This document shows positions 17,528 to 24,827 of a stretch of 64,000 bases of DNA, piece by piece. The stretch covers positions 310,001 through 374,000 of the forward strand of contig CANMQJ010000001.1 of the NCBI GenBank assembly GCA_947500005.1, in the 5' to 3' direction. This DNA comes from an uncultured Paracoccaceae bacterium (GTDB lineage: Bacteria > Pseudomonadota > Alphaproteobacteria > Rhodobacterales > Rhodobacteraceae). Made by a program: the position numbers and the translations under genes. Position 1 is the stretch's first letter. Every line of letters starts with the position of its first letter. The notes below the pieces were generated by a model, which saw only the letters and a list, made by a program, of their open reading frames with translations, did not search any database and had not been told where the DNA came from.

Positions 17528-18493
17528 TCAGGCCGCCCTGGCCCGCCCGCGATTCAGCACGACCCCGAGCAGGGGCGCGGCCTCGCCTATGACCTTTTCG
17601 CAGGCGCGGATCTCTTCCCCGGTGGTGCGAGTCGCATCGGCGACCAGCAGGACGCCGTCCACGTTGGGCAGGAACGCCTGCAGATCGTCCGAGCCGAGAA
17701 CCGCGGGAAGATCGTAAAGAACGACGTCCGGGCGCAGTTCGGCGACCATCTCGTCGAGCACGATGGCGGTGGCCGGCGCGTGCAGCAGTTCCGAGGCATC
17801 GCGCACAGGCTCGCCAGCCAGGCCAAGCGCCAGTGTCTCGCTGCATTTGAGGAGGTGTGCGTCCAGATCGACCTGCCCCTTGAGAAAGCCACGCGCGCGG
17901 GCCGGCATGTCCGACAGGCTCAAGAGCGGTGCCACGCCAGGCTGACGCAGGTTGAGGTCCATCAAAATCGTCCGGCTGTCGGGCACACGGGCAAGGCTCA
18001 GCGCAAGATTCACGGCGGTGAAGGTCGCCCCGCTGCCCGCAGTCGGGGCGGCGATGGCGACGCGGTGCCATCCCCGCGCCTTGAGAGCGTGCAGGAGTCG
18101 CGTGCGCAGCAGGTCGAAGGCCTTGGCCGCCGGATCCTCGCGGAAAAAGCTGACAAGCGGCGCGCGTGCCAGAAGGTGCTTGCGCATGCCGAGCGGAACG
18201 GTTTGCAACCGCTCCCATGTCTCGAGCCGCGGGGCGGGAAGCTGAACGCTCACCGGCGTCTGCTCGACCTTGACGGGGTCAGCCGATGATTGCGGGGCGC
18301 TCGGGCGCTGCACGGACAATGCCGCGCGCGGCCTGATCCTTTCCTGGCCTTCCCTGCCCGGGGTCTCCGCTTCCAACGCGGCACGGCGACGGAACGGACG
18401 GTGCCGCCTGCCTGCCTGTTTCGGGTCGTCCCATTTCGTCATCGTTACCGTGAGCCCATTCTGCGGGATCAGTGTCGTATCATGATATGCCAT
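17528..18493 (-). CDS. CpsD/BY-kinase-like ATPase with altered Walker A
   Basis: The protein has 321 residues. The C-terminal 200 residues have the fold of capsule tyrosine kinases/ParA-like ATPases: VAIAAPTAGSGATFTAVNLA in place of the P-loop, a Walker A' block LMDLNLRQP, and a Walker B block VVLYDLPAVLGSDD. The P-loop lacks the catalytic lysine: the residue between Gly and Thr is Ala, encoded GCG. There is no Tyr-rich C-terminal tail. The N-terminal 110 residues are basic and poorly conserved. It probably partners the chain-length protein downstream as a regulatory or scaffold subunit; kinase activity is doubtful. ATG 18493 follows GAAGAA; an internal ATG at 18442 is the alternative. Confidence 0.85.
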   Translation of the reverse strand: MAYHDTTLIPQNGLTVTMTKWDDPKQAGRRHRPFRRRAALEAETPGREGQERIRPRAALSVQRPSAPQSSADPVKVEQTPVSVQLPAPRLETWERLQTVPLGMRKHLLARAPLVSFFREDPAAKAFDLLRTRLLHALKARGWHRVAIAAPTAGSGATFTAVNLALSLARVPDSRTILMDLNLRQPGVAPLLSLSDMPARARGFLKGQVDLDAHLLKCSETLALGLAGEPVRDASELLHAPATAIVLDEMVAELRPDVVLYDLPAVLGSDDLQAFLPNVDGVLLVADATRTTGEEIRACEKVIGEAAPLLGVVLNRGRARAA

Positions 18494-18542
18494 TTCTTCG
18501 CTCCGAACCCACCCAATTACGCTGATGCCCGAACCCGGTCTG

Positions 18543-19310
18543 TCAATAGCCGGTGCGTCGCAGAACGACGCCCACGGTCTGCAGGAGAATGGACAGGTCG
18601 GCGACCAGGCCCAGTTCGTTGCAATACTCCGCATCCATGTCCGCTCGGTAGTCGAAACCCTTTTCGTTGCGTGCCGAAACCTGCCACAGGCCGGTGATGC
18701 CGGGGCGCAGGCTGAAATAGGCCTCGGGAAGACGGTAGAGCGGCAATTGCTGCGGCAACATCGGACGCGGGCCGACGATGCTCATGTCTCCGACCAGGAC
18801 GTTCCAGAGCTGCGGCAACTCGTCGAGCGAGGTCTTGCGCAGGAAATCGCCCACAATGGTGATACGCGGGTCCTTCTTGAGCTTTTGCGTGCTTTCCCAT
18901 TCGGCGCGCAGCGCGGCATTTTCCCTCAACAAACGTTCCAGCTTCGCATCCGCATCGGGAACCATGGTTCGCAGCTTGTAGATCGAGAAACGGCGGCCGC
19001 CACGTCCCAACCGAGGCTGGGTATAGAAAGCACGGCCTCCCTCGATCCTTAGAGCCAGGGCACATATCAGGATGATGGGTACGGCGGCGGGAAGCGCGAG
19101 AAGGACGAAGAAAATGTCGAACAGGCGCTTCACGAAGCCGGCATAGACGCCTCGTGGCTCGCAGAAGCGCAGATCGAGATCCGAAAGGCGCGGAACACTG
19201 TTATTCCCGCCCGCCGGAACGGGTTTGTAAGAAATGGCTGGCGCCGGTACAAAGCGCGAAATCACTTGGGCCGTCGAGGGCGTCATCGCCTCGCGAACAT
19301 GTCTGTCCAT
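18543..19310 (-). CDS. Undecaprenyl-phosphate sugar-phosphate transferase (ExoY/PssA-like)
   Basis: The protein has 255 residues. After a variable N-terminus comes a membrane hairpin (LFDIFFVLLALPAAVPIILICALAL), followed by the family signature: FYTQPRLGRGGRRFSIYKLRTM, DPRITIVGDFLRKTSLDELPQ, MSIVGPRPMLP and RPGITGLWQVSARN. Such enzymes put the first sugar phosphate on undecaprenyl phosphate and so start repeat-unit synthesis. It is the first gene of the leftward group ATPase-Wzz. The start at 19310 has a G-rich ribosome site; a second ATG at 19286 is also possible. Confidence 0.95.
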   Translation of the reverse strand: MDRHVREAMTPSTAQVISRFVPAPAISYKPVPAGGNNSVPRLSDLDLRFCEPRGVYAGFVKRLFDIFFVLLALPAAVPIILICALALRIEGGRAFYTQPRLGRGGRRFSIYKLRTMVPDADAKLERLLRENAALRAEWESTQKLKKDPRITIVGDFLRKTSLDELPQLWNVLVGDMSIVGPRPMLPQQLPLYRLPEAYFSLRPGITGLWQVSARNEKGFDYRADMDAEYCNELGLVADLSILLQTVGVVLRRTGY

Positions 19311-19422
19311 GTCATCCCCCCCGGGACAAAACCTTATCTACTGCGCCGAAAGCAGCGACGGCGCGGCAGAAAGAACTCGAATGATCAGACCAGGAGATGT
19401 GCCCCCCTGGACCTGCGGTGAC

Positions 19423-19457
19423 ATGTCCGAAGCGGCCCCACACCTCCCTTCGGACAT
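19423..19457. repeat. 10-bp inverted repeat in the polysaccharide promoter region
   Basis: ATGTCCGAAG and CTTCGGACAT are perfectly complementary around a 15-base spacer. It lies about 110 bp upstream of the sugar-phosphate transferase start. It could be a dimeric regulator site or a leader hairpin. There is no T-run to suggest a terminator. Confidence 0.5.
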
Positions 19458-19732
19458 TGGCAAGATCAGGGCCAGCTAGCGCCCCAGTTCTGCCATGATC
19501 GAACGTACCACCGACCGATCCGTTTTTAAGGATTACCGCGTGAACAGACTGTTTCCATTTTCAAACGCCTTGGTTTTCGCGATTTTCCCGATGACCGGCC
19601 CGAACAATCCCCCCTTGGGCGACAGTATTGTTTCCGGTCCGTCTTATGCCGCCGCGCAGAATCGCCCCGGGGCATCCAGATTGAGACTTACACGAAAACG
19701 ACCCCGATTGTGGCAAAAAAGTGGCGGAAACA

Positions 19733-19764
19733 TTGACTTACGAGAGAGAAACTCGCCTATAAAG
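19733..19764 (+). promoter_or_regulatory. Possible promoter reading right
   Basis: TTGACT and TATAAA are 19 bp apart, longer than ideal, in an AT-rich stretch about 170 bp before the EthD-like gene. The spacer contains CGAG and CTCG as a small dyad. Confidence 0.3.
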
Positions 19765-19931
19765 TGTAAATTGCCTTTGATGTTATCGCATTCCGGTGTC
19801 TGAATTCGTGTTCCGGCGGTGCGTGCTTGTGCCGCCCGGTGGCGACGTGATGCAAGCCGCGCCAAACATCCCTTTTGACAGGGCACGGGAAGTGGCGTCT
19901 GATGGCGGAAACAACGCGCGGAGGAGACGTC

Positions 19932-20240
19932 ATGGCCCTGTCCCTGCAGGTGATCTACCCGGTCGGAGAGGACACGCATTTCGACCATGCCTATTACGCG
20001 ACCACCCACATGCCGCTGGTGGACGAGCACATGGGCAAGCATATCGAAAGGGTGCTCGTGACCAAGGGGCTTGCCGGCGGGCCGGATCGTCCGCCCGGAA
20101 CCTATGCCGTTGCGACGATGGTCTTTGCCGACAAGGCGGCGATGGATGCCGCGATGGCGGCGGCCGGGCCGGTGATGGCCGACATCCCGAATTTCACGGA
20201 TGTGCGACCCGAGATGCTGATCGGCGAGGTGATCGCCTGA
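19932..20240 (+). CDS. EthD family small protein
   Basis: The protein has 102 residues and the ferredoxin-like dimeric alpha/beta barrel pattern of EthD proteins: an N-terminal strand LQVIYPVGED followed by FDHAYYATTHMPLVDEH. ATG 19932 follows GGAGGAGA at ideal spacing, which decides the start over the longer open frame. Members of this family are found beside various oxidative catabolic genes, and their exact chemistry is mostly unknown. It stands alone and converges on the acyltransferase-like gene 3 bp away. Confidence 0.85.
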   Translation: MALSLQVIYPVGEDTHFDHAYYATTHMPLVDEHMGKHIERVLVTKGLAGGPDRPPGTYAVATMVFADKAAMDAAMAAAGPVMADIPNFTDVRPEMLIGEVIA

Positions 20241-20243
20241 GGC

Positions 20244-21476
20244 TCAGGCCTCGTCGCGCATCTGGCGCAGGACCTGGCGGCACCCCAGGGCCGCCTCTTC
20301 CCGCCTGCCCTCCTCCATGAAGGAAAGCACGCGGGCCAGCGCCTCGGTCCGGTTCAGCGGATCGAGCATCGCGTGACGCGCGGCGCCCCGGCGGCGGACG
20401 GTGAAATATTTCGCCTGACGGTCCGTGGCGCCGAAGCTGTACTTGTAAGGTTCGTTCCCGTGACAGAAATCATATACGCGATAACCTTGGGAAATTGCCC
20501 AGCGGATCGACTGGGAATGCATCAAGAGACCGACATGATTGCCCTCGACCGTCTCGTCCCGGCCGGCAAGGATGAAGTGCACGCGCTTGTGTTGCGGGTC
20601 GAGGATATGGCCCAGCGCGCCGATCACTCGGTCGCCCTCGCGCAGGACGGGCATGTAGAGCAGGCCCAGACGATCGGCCGTCGCAACGATCTTCATGTAA
20701 TTGCCCGCGACCTGCCGCGCGGTATCGGCGCCCTTGACCGGCGCCCATTTGCGCATCCATAGCCTCAGCATGTCGGCGAGATCACGTTTCAGCTGCGGCC
20801 CGGATGAAACCTCGAACCGCAAGTCTCCGCTGTCGAGATAACGCCGGGTGAAGCGACGGATCTTCTGCCGGGTGTTTTTTCCGGGCCCATTCGAGAGCCA
20901 GGTTTCGTAATCGTCGGGCAGATCGACATAGGGACAGAGCAGGTTGTCGGTCTGACCCCGGTTGATCATGTAGTCGCGGAAGCCCACGCGGAACGCATCC
21001 TCGGGAAAGGCGCGCATGAACAGCGCGGCGCGCCGTTGGGACGCCTCGTAGCGCAGGGTCAGATCATACCACGGCAGGTCCTGGAGCGCCTCGGCAAAGA
21101 CCGCCATCGCGGTTTCTTCCCAATCCGGATCGCAGAGAAAGCCGGTGTATTCGCTCCACAGGAACAATCCGCCCGCGGCAAGTTCGGTCTGGAACTCGGC
21201 ACGCGATCCGCTCCAGCGGACGCGGGCGCGCAGGGGCAAGGTGGCCACCAGCGTCTCGCCCGCGAAGATGGCAAGGACCATCCAGCGGCCGGGATTGGCG
21301 CGGAACCCCTGGGCCAGCCAGTCCCAGGAGAGGAAGACGGTCCCCTCGGGATCGCGCGCCTCGAGCGACCGCCAATCGGCGCGCAGGCGCTCGAAGGCGT
21401 CGAAGCGGGCGATCCGCGCGACACGCAGGGCGAGATCGGCCGCCGCTCCGGCCGTGGTCAGACCACCATCCATCAT
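20244..21476 (-). CDS. CelD/BcsL-like GNAT-fold acyltransferase
   Basis: The protein has 410 residues. The pattern matches the Acetyltransf_6/BioF2-like family found in cellulose and exopolysaccharide clusters: LSWDWLAQGFRANPGRWMVLAIF near the N-terminus, a central KNTRQKIRRFTRRYL helix, and the C-terminal core SIRWAISQGYRVYDFCHGNEPYKYSFG. These proteins have two GNAT-like lobes and probably move an acyl or aminoacyl group onto a glycan or lipid carrier. The start codons ATG-ATG (21476/21473) overlap the stop of the kinase-like gene upstream, so the two are translationally coupled. Confidence 0.85.
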   Translation of the reverse strand: MMDGGLTTAGAAADLALRVARIARFDAFERLRADWRSLEARDPEGTVFLSWDWLAQGFRANPGRWMVLAIFAGETLVATLPLRARVRWSGSRAEFQTELAAGGLFLWSEYTGFLCDPDWEETAMAVFAEALQDLPWYDLTLRYEASQRRAALFMRAFPEDAFRVGFRDYMINRGQTDNLLCPYVDLPDDYETWLSNGPGKNTRQKIRRFTRRYLDSGDLRFEVSSGPQLKRDLADMLRLWMRKWAPVKGADTARQVAGNYMKIVATADRLGLLYMPVLREGDRVIGALGHILDPQHKRVHFILAGRDETVEGNHVGLLMHSQSIRWAISQGYRVYDFCHGNEPYKYSFGATDRQAKYFTVRRRGAARHAMLDPLNRTEALARVLSFMEEGRREEAALGCRQVLRQMRDEA

Positions 21477-22507
21477 GCGCTCTCCAGCGCGTCGCCTTCG
21501 CGCAATATCTCGAGGAAGGTGTTCATCGCGCGGTCGAAACCGCGCGTGAGCGGGGCAGTCAGGCGGGACTGCGCCGAGAAGTACCGCCCGACGCGGCAGA
21601 TCTGCGCGGCGAATTCCGGATGGACGCCGGCATCGTCGTACTTGCGCACACGCTCCTTCGTGAGCCAACCGCGCCGCTTTGCCTCCCGCTCGATCAGCTT
21701 CAGGCGCTGGACCGCGTGGAAGGTGGTGTAAAGCGCCAGGTAATCGAGGTAGTCGGCGATGTCGTGACCGCAGCCCGGATCGAAGCAATCGATCATGATA
21801 TCGACCATGTCCTCGGGCGCGATGGGCCAGGCCTCGTCTCCGATCAGCCAGGCGAAATCCTCAGCCCCGTGGCGCAGACCGGAATATTCGAAATCGAACC
21901 AGCGCAACGTGCCGTCGCGCCCGAGCGCGGCATTACCCGAACGGCAGTCCCATTTCACGAATTGGCGGCACGGCTGACGCAAGGCCTGGACCGCCCCGTT
22001 CCGATCGAAGCGATCCGGGACCGGGCCGCCATAGGATTCGAGAACGGAAACGCTGCTGACAAGGTTGCGGACCCAGTCGATATTTGCACCGAGATGCGGC
22101 ATGACCCTTTCGAGTTCGGCGCGCCGGGCCGCGGCGTGGATGCGGAAGATGGCCGATACCGCTTCGGCCGCAAGATCCATCCGCCCCGGCCCCTCATGCG
22201 CCACGATCTCTTCGTTCAGACGCCTCTGACCGACATCGGACTGGAACAGGATCTCGCCGTCCACGCCGAGCGGCTTGGGCACGTCATCGCACTCGGCCGA
22301 GAGTTTTTCGAGCACGTAGGCCTCGAGATGGGTACGGCGGAAATTGGGTCGCAGGGTCGCGATCACATCGCGGTCGTGGAAATGGATGCGAAAACTCGAC
22401 CGCCCCTCGCCACCCGGGGCGGAAACATGGTCCACGGTCGCTCCGAAGAGCCGCTCGGCCGCGGCGGTGATGCGGGTTTTACGATCCGAGACTGTTTCCT
22501 GTGCCAC
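21473..22507 (-). CDS. Aminoglycoside-phosphotransferase-like (APH/choline kinase fold) protein
   Basis: The protein has 344 residues from a GTG start at 22507, which is preceded by GAGGACAGG; a longer ATG frame (22585) exists but begins with an unlikely basic leader. Kinase features: GGEGRSSFRI as the nucleotide loop, the catalytic loop FVKWDCRSGNAALG with Asp and Asn in place, and the metal-binding block WFDFEYSG. The usual His two residues before the catalytic Asp is Lys. It is coupled to the CelD-like gene, so a small-molecule or sugar-lipid kinase role in the polysaccharide pathway is likelier than drug resistance. The substrate is unknown. Confidence 0.82.
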   Translation of the reverse strand: MAQETVSDRKTRITAAAERLFGATVDHVSAPGGEGRSSFRIHFHDRDVIATLRPNFRRTHLEAYVLEKLSAECDDVPKPLGVDGEILFQSDVGQRRLNEEIVAHEGPGRMDLAAEAVSAIFRIHAAARRAELERVMPHLGANIDWVRNLVSSVSVLESYGGPVPDRFDRNGAVQALRQPCRQFVKWDCRSGNAALGRDGTLRWFDFEYSGLRHGAEDFAWLIGDEAWPIAPEDMVDIMIDCFDPGCGHDIADYLDYLALYTTFHAVQRLKLIEREAKRRGWLTKERVRKYDDAGVHPEFAAQICRVGRYFSAQSRLTAPLTRGFDRAMNTFLEILREGDALESA

Positions 22508-22857
22508 GCCCTGTCCTCTTTTCCTGCGGAGATCCCGGCAGGCCTGCCGACCCGGAACCGAGACCCGAATCCGGTCTGCCGACACCGGTTAGCACAGAGT
22601 TTCGATTCGCTCCGAACACTCGGCGAGAATCCGCGCCGAACAGGCGGTTACGCGGATCAATACCTTTGGCTCGCGTTGAATTGTTTACCGTTTGCTGGCA
22701 CCTGGCGGCGCAATTCGCCTCAAATGCGCCGCGAATTTGCCCGGTTTCCTTAACGTTCCTACGCTCCGCAGATTGCACACGAAGGCAATTCCACGTGCCG
22801 GCCCCGGCAAAGGAAGGTGGCACGAAAAACCGACGAATAGCGCGAGGGGATGAAACG
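22508..22857. other. 350-bp intergenic leader between kinase-like and repeat-protein genes
   Basis: There is no gene here. The divergent promoters of the kinase-like and repeat-protein genes should lie here, but I see no clear -35/-10 pair. Two overlapping inverted repeats are present: GCGGCGC (22705-22711) with GCGCCGC (22726-22732), and AATTCGC (22712-22718) with GCGAATT (22731-22737). They share bases, so only one can form at a time. Confidence 0.55.
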
Positions 22858-24240
22858 ATGAGATACGGAAACTGGAGCTGGTTCGGCACCAAGGACTGGG
22901 GGGCGAAGACTAACGGCTGGGCTCAATCGAAGAACCGCTGGTTCGATCAGCGTGACGACGACAAGAGCGACGGCAAGGGCACCAAGGGCTCGGGCGGTAC
23001 CAAGGGCTGGCACGACGGCAAGGGCACGAAGGGTTCCGGCGGCACAAAGGGCTGGGACGACGGCAAGGGAACAAAGGGCTCGGGCGGCACAAAGGGCTGG
23101 GGCGACGGGAAGGGCACAAAGGGCTCGGGCGGCACAAAGGGCTGGGACGACGGGAAGTGCGACGATCCGAAGGACGATCCCAAGGATGACGGATCGGAGC
23201 CCGGCAAGACGAGCGTGACCTTCCTTGTCGGCTCGGAACTGCAGGTGCAAGTAGAGGTTTCCGAACTGGAGAACGGCGAGCTCTTCTTCCGCCTGGCGCC
23301 CGAGACCTGGGACAAGCCGGTCGGCGATATCGACGGCTTCTTCTTCAACATGACGGATGATGCCGAGGTTTCGCAGCTCAACTTCTATCCCGATGTGAAC
23401 CAGGGCAATGTCACCGATCACCAGGCCGACGCCAACAACGTGAACACGCTGGCCAACGGCTATACCGCGCCGGGCAATTTCGACGTGGCCTACCAGTTCG
23501 GCACCGCCCCGGATTCCACCGAAGGGATGGTTCACGATGTCGGCTTCACGATCTGGTCGGATAGCGGGCCTCTGTCACTGTCGGATATCGACCTCGACTC
23601 GATCGGTGTCGCGGTGAACACCGACGGCCCTGATCCGCAGATGCTGACCGCGACCGATGCGGTCAACGCCTCCGCCAGCGACACGGATACCTATCACAAT
23701 GGTGGCGTCGAGGGTGAAGCCTTTGCCGATTGGTACGACAAGGTTCTGGGCGGTTGCTATGACGATCCGAAGGGCAGCGAGAACGATGACGACCTGAAGG
23801 ACGATCCCAAGGACGACCCGAAGGACGACCCGAAGGATGATCCCAAGGACGACCCGAAAGACGATGACCCCAAGGGCGAAGGCTCTGTTGGCACCAAAGG
23901 CTCCGGCGGGACGAAGGGCTGGCATGATCCCAAATGGGACGACGGCAAAGGCTCCGGCGGCACCAATGGCTCGGGCGGCACCAAGGGGTGGGGCGGCACC
24001 AAGGGCGCCCATGACCTCGCCAAGATCTTCGGCCTTCCCGTTTTCTCCGACGACCCCAAGGACGATCCGAAGGGCGACGAGGACGACGCCAAGGGCACCA
24101 CGGGATCGGGCGGCACCAGTGGCTGGCCGAAGATGAAGGACATCCTCGCGCTGATGACCAAGGCCTGCGGCGATGACGAACCCAAGGACGATCCAAAGAT
24201 CGACGACATGAAGGAAGATGATTTGGACGATTGTTTCTGA
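22858..24240 (+). CDS. Low-complexity Gly/Lys/Trp and Asp/Pro/Lys repeat protein of unknown function
   Basis: The protein has 460 residues. ATG 22858 follows GAGGGG and opens MRYGNWSWFGTKDWG. Residues 38-97 are four copies of a 15-residue unit, DGKGTKGSGGTKGWD or near variants. Residues about 119-261 form a compositionally normal domain (TFLVGSELQVQVEVSELENG, then GDIDGFFFNMTDDAEV), which resembles calcium-dependent extracellular domains found in alphaproteobacterial RTX-like proteins. Residues 302-345 are mostly DDPK repeats, then more GSGGTKGW units alternate with DDPK. Four Cys are scattered, one of them near the end (DDLDDCF). No N-terminal signal is seen, so type I secretion is one possibility. 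The neighbouring polysaccharide genes suggest a matrix role; I do not recognise a named family. Confidence 0.85.
   Translation: MRYGNWSWFGTKDWGAKTNGWAQSKNRWFDQRDDDKSDGKGTKGSGGTKGWHDGKGTKGSGGTKGWDDGKGTKGSGGTKGWGDGKGTKGSGGTKGWDDGKCDDPKDDPKDDGSEPGKTSVTFLVGSELQVQVEVSELENGELFFRLAPETWDKPVGDIDGFFFNMTDDAEVSQLNFYPDVNQGNVTDHQADANNVNTLANGYTAPGNFDVAYQFGTAPDSTEGMVHDVGFTIWSDSGPLSLSDIDLDSIGVAVNTDGPDPQMLTATDAVNASASDTDTYHNGGVEGEAFADWYDKVLGGCYDDPKGSENDDDLKDDPKDDPKDDPKDDPKDDPKDDDPKGEGSVGTKGSGGTKGWHDPKWDDGKGSGGTNGSGGTKGWGGTKGAHDLAKIFGLPVFSDDPKDDPKGDEDDAKGTTGSGGTSGWPKMKDILALMTKACGDDEPKDDPKIDDMKEDDLDDCF
22969..23148 (+). repeat. Four tandem 45-bp units
   Basis: Four in-frame 45-bp copies begin at 22969, 23014, 23059 and 23104. 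Each encodes D-G-K-G-T-K-G-S-G-G-T-K-G-W plus one variable residue (H, D, G, D). Differences are mainly at third codon positions, which suggests selection on the protein rather than very recent duplication. Confidence 0.95.
23800..23859 (+). repeat. Five tandem 12-bp units encoding Asp-Asp-Pro-Lys
   Basis: Five consecutive codon quartets encode DDPK, with synonymous changes between copies (GAC/GAT, CCC/CCG, AAG/AAA). Isolated DDPK quartets recur before and after the block in the same gene. Confidence 0.93.
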
Positions 24241-24263
24241 TCATCGACAGCGATCGAACCGGG

Positions 24264-24289
24264 AAGGGACCGGACTTGGCCGGTCCCTT
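24264..24289. terminator. Hairpin between convergent genes
   Basis: AAGGGACCGG and CCGGTCCCTT form a perfect 10-bp stem with a 6-base loop. It sits between the stop of the repeat protein and the stop of the thioesterase. The T/A runs on either side are short, so it is a moderate terminator, possibly for both directions. Confidence 0.6.
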
Positions 24290-24295
24290 GGCCGT

Positions 24296-24817
24296 TCAGG
24301 CCGGTTTGCGGCGGATCCCGATGGGTCGGCCGACCTGGGAGGCCACGGGCAGGCCCGCGTGAGCCTCGGCCATCCGCCCCATTCTCTCCTGCGCCCAACC
24401 CGGATAGGCGGCGGACCGACCGCTCTCGTGGCTTACGTTCATGAAGAGGGCCTCCTGCGTGGCGCAGAGGGCGTCGTCGCGCGCAGAATACATCTCGATG
24501 AAATAGTGACCCCGCTTGGCGTCATGATCGAGCAGGCGGAACAGGAAGTGGAAGGGCTCGCCCTCCTTCAACTCGCGCAGGAACTGCATGTGGGACTGGA
24601 TCACGTAAGGCCCGTGCGCGGTCGTCTGGACATAGGCCTCGCCGATGCCGAGGTGATCATCGAGCACGACATCGAGTCCCTTGTCGAAAGCGACCCCGTA
24701 ATAGCCCACGTTCATGTGACCGTTATAGTCGATCCATTCGGGGCGAACCTCGAAGCCGCTCATCTTCACCGGCGCGTCATAGGGCCCATCATGGCCACTG
24801 GGTGGCGTGTCCGTCAT
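24296..24817 (-). CDS. Hotdog-fold acyl-CoA thioesterase (4HBT-like)
   Basis: The protein has 173 residues. The 4-hydroxybenzoyl-CoA thioesterase-type signature is VRPEWIDYNGHMNVGYYGVAFDKG near the N-terminus, with the Asp-Tyr-Asn-Gly-His-Met motif and later HMQFLRELKEGEPFHF. It should hydrolyse an acyl-CoA. The closest functional picture I know is the betainyl-CoA thioesterase type in carnitine-like pathways, but substrate cannot be assigned. It is the last gene of the leftward catabolic operon, 10 bp after the carboxylase. Confidence 0.88.
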   Translation of the reverse strand: MTDTPPSGHDGPYDAPVKMSGFEVRPEWIDYNGHMNVGYYGVAFDKGLDVVLDDHLGIGEAYVQTTAHGPYVIQSHMQFLRELKEGEPFHFLFRLLDHDAKRGHYFIEMYSARDDALCATQEALFMNVSHESGRSAAYPGWAQERMGRMAEAHAGLPVASQVGRPIGIRRKPA

Positions 24818-24827
24818 GTTTTCTCCA

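Larger units (their letters stand above)
19311..19931. other. 620-bp intergenic region upstream of the polysaccharide initiation gene
   Basis: The region is less GC-rich than its surroundings, and I find no convincing gene in it. It holds a perfect 10-bp inverted repeat at 19423-19457 and a promoter-like stretch near 19733-19764 (TTGACT, then TATAAA after 19 bp, with a CGAG/CTCG dyad between them) that would read right. The initiating sugar transferase reads left from here and a small EthD-like gene reads right, so both promoters should lie here. Confidence 0.6.

Noticed and set aside
19495..19803. A 102-codon open frame in the intergenic region left of the EthD-like gene
   Set aside because: The base composition is lower in GC than neighbouring genes, no ribosome site precedes it, the protein has no recognisable pattern, and it covers the promoter-like stretch.
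21473..22507. Aminoglycoside resistance gene
   Set aside because: It has only the general kinase fold, lacks the standard catalytic-loop His and is coupled to a polysaccharide acyltransferase-like gene.
22969..23148. A CRISPR-like array
   Set aside because: The 45-bp units are directly adjacent without unique spacers and are in frame with a protein, so they are coding repeats.
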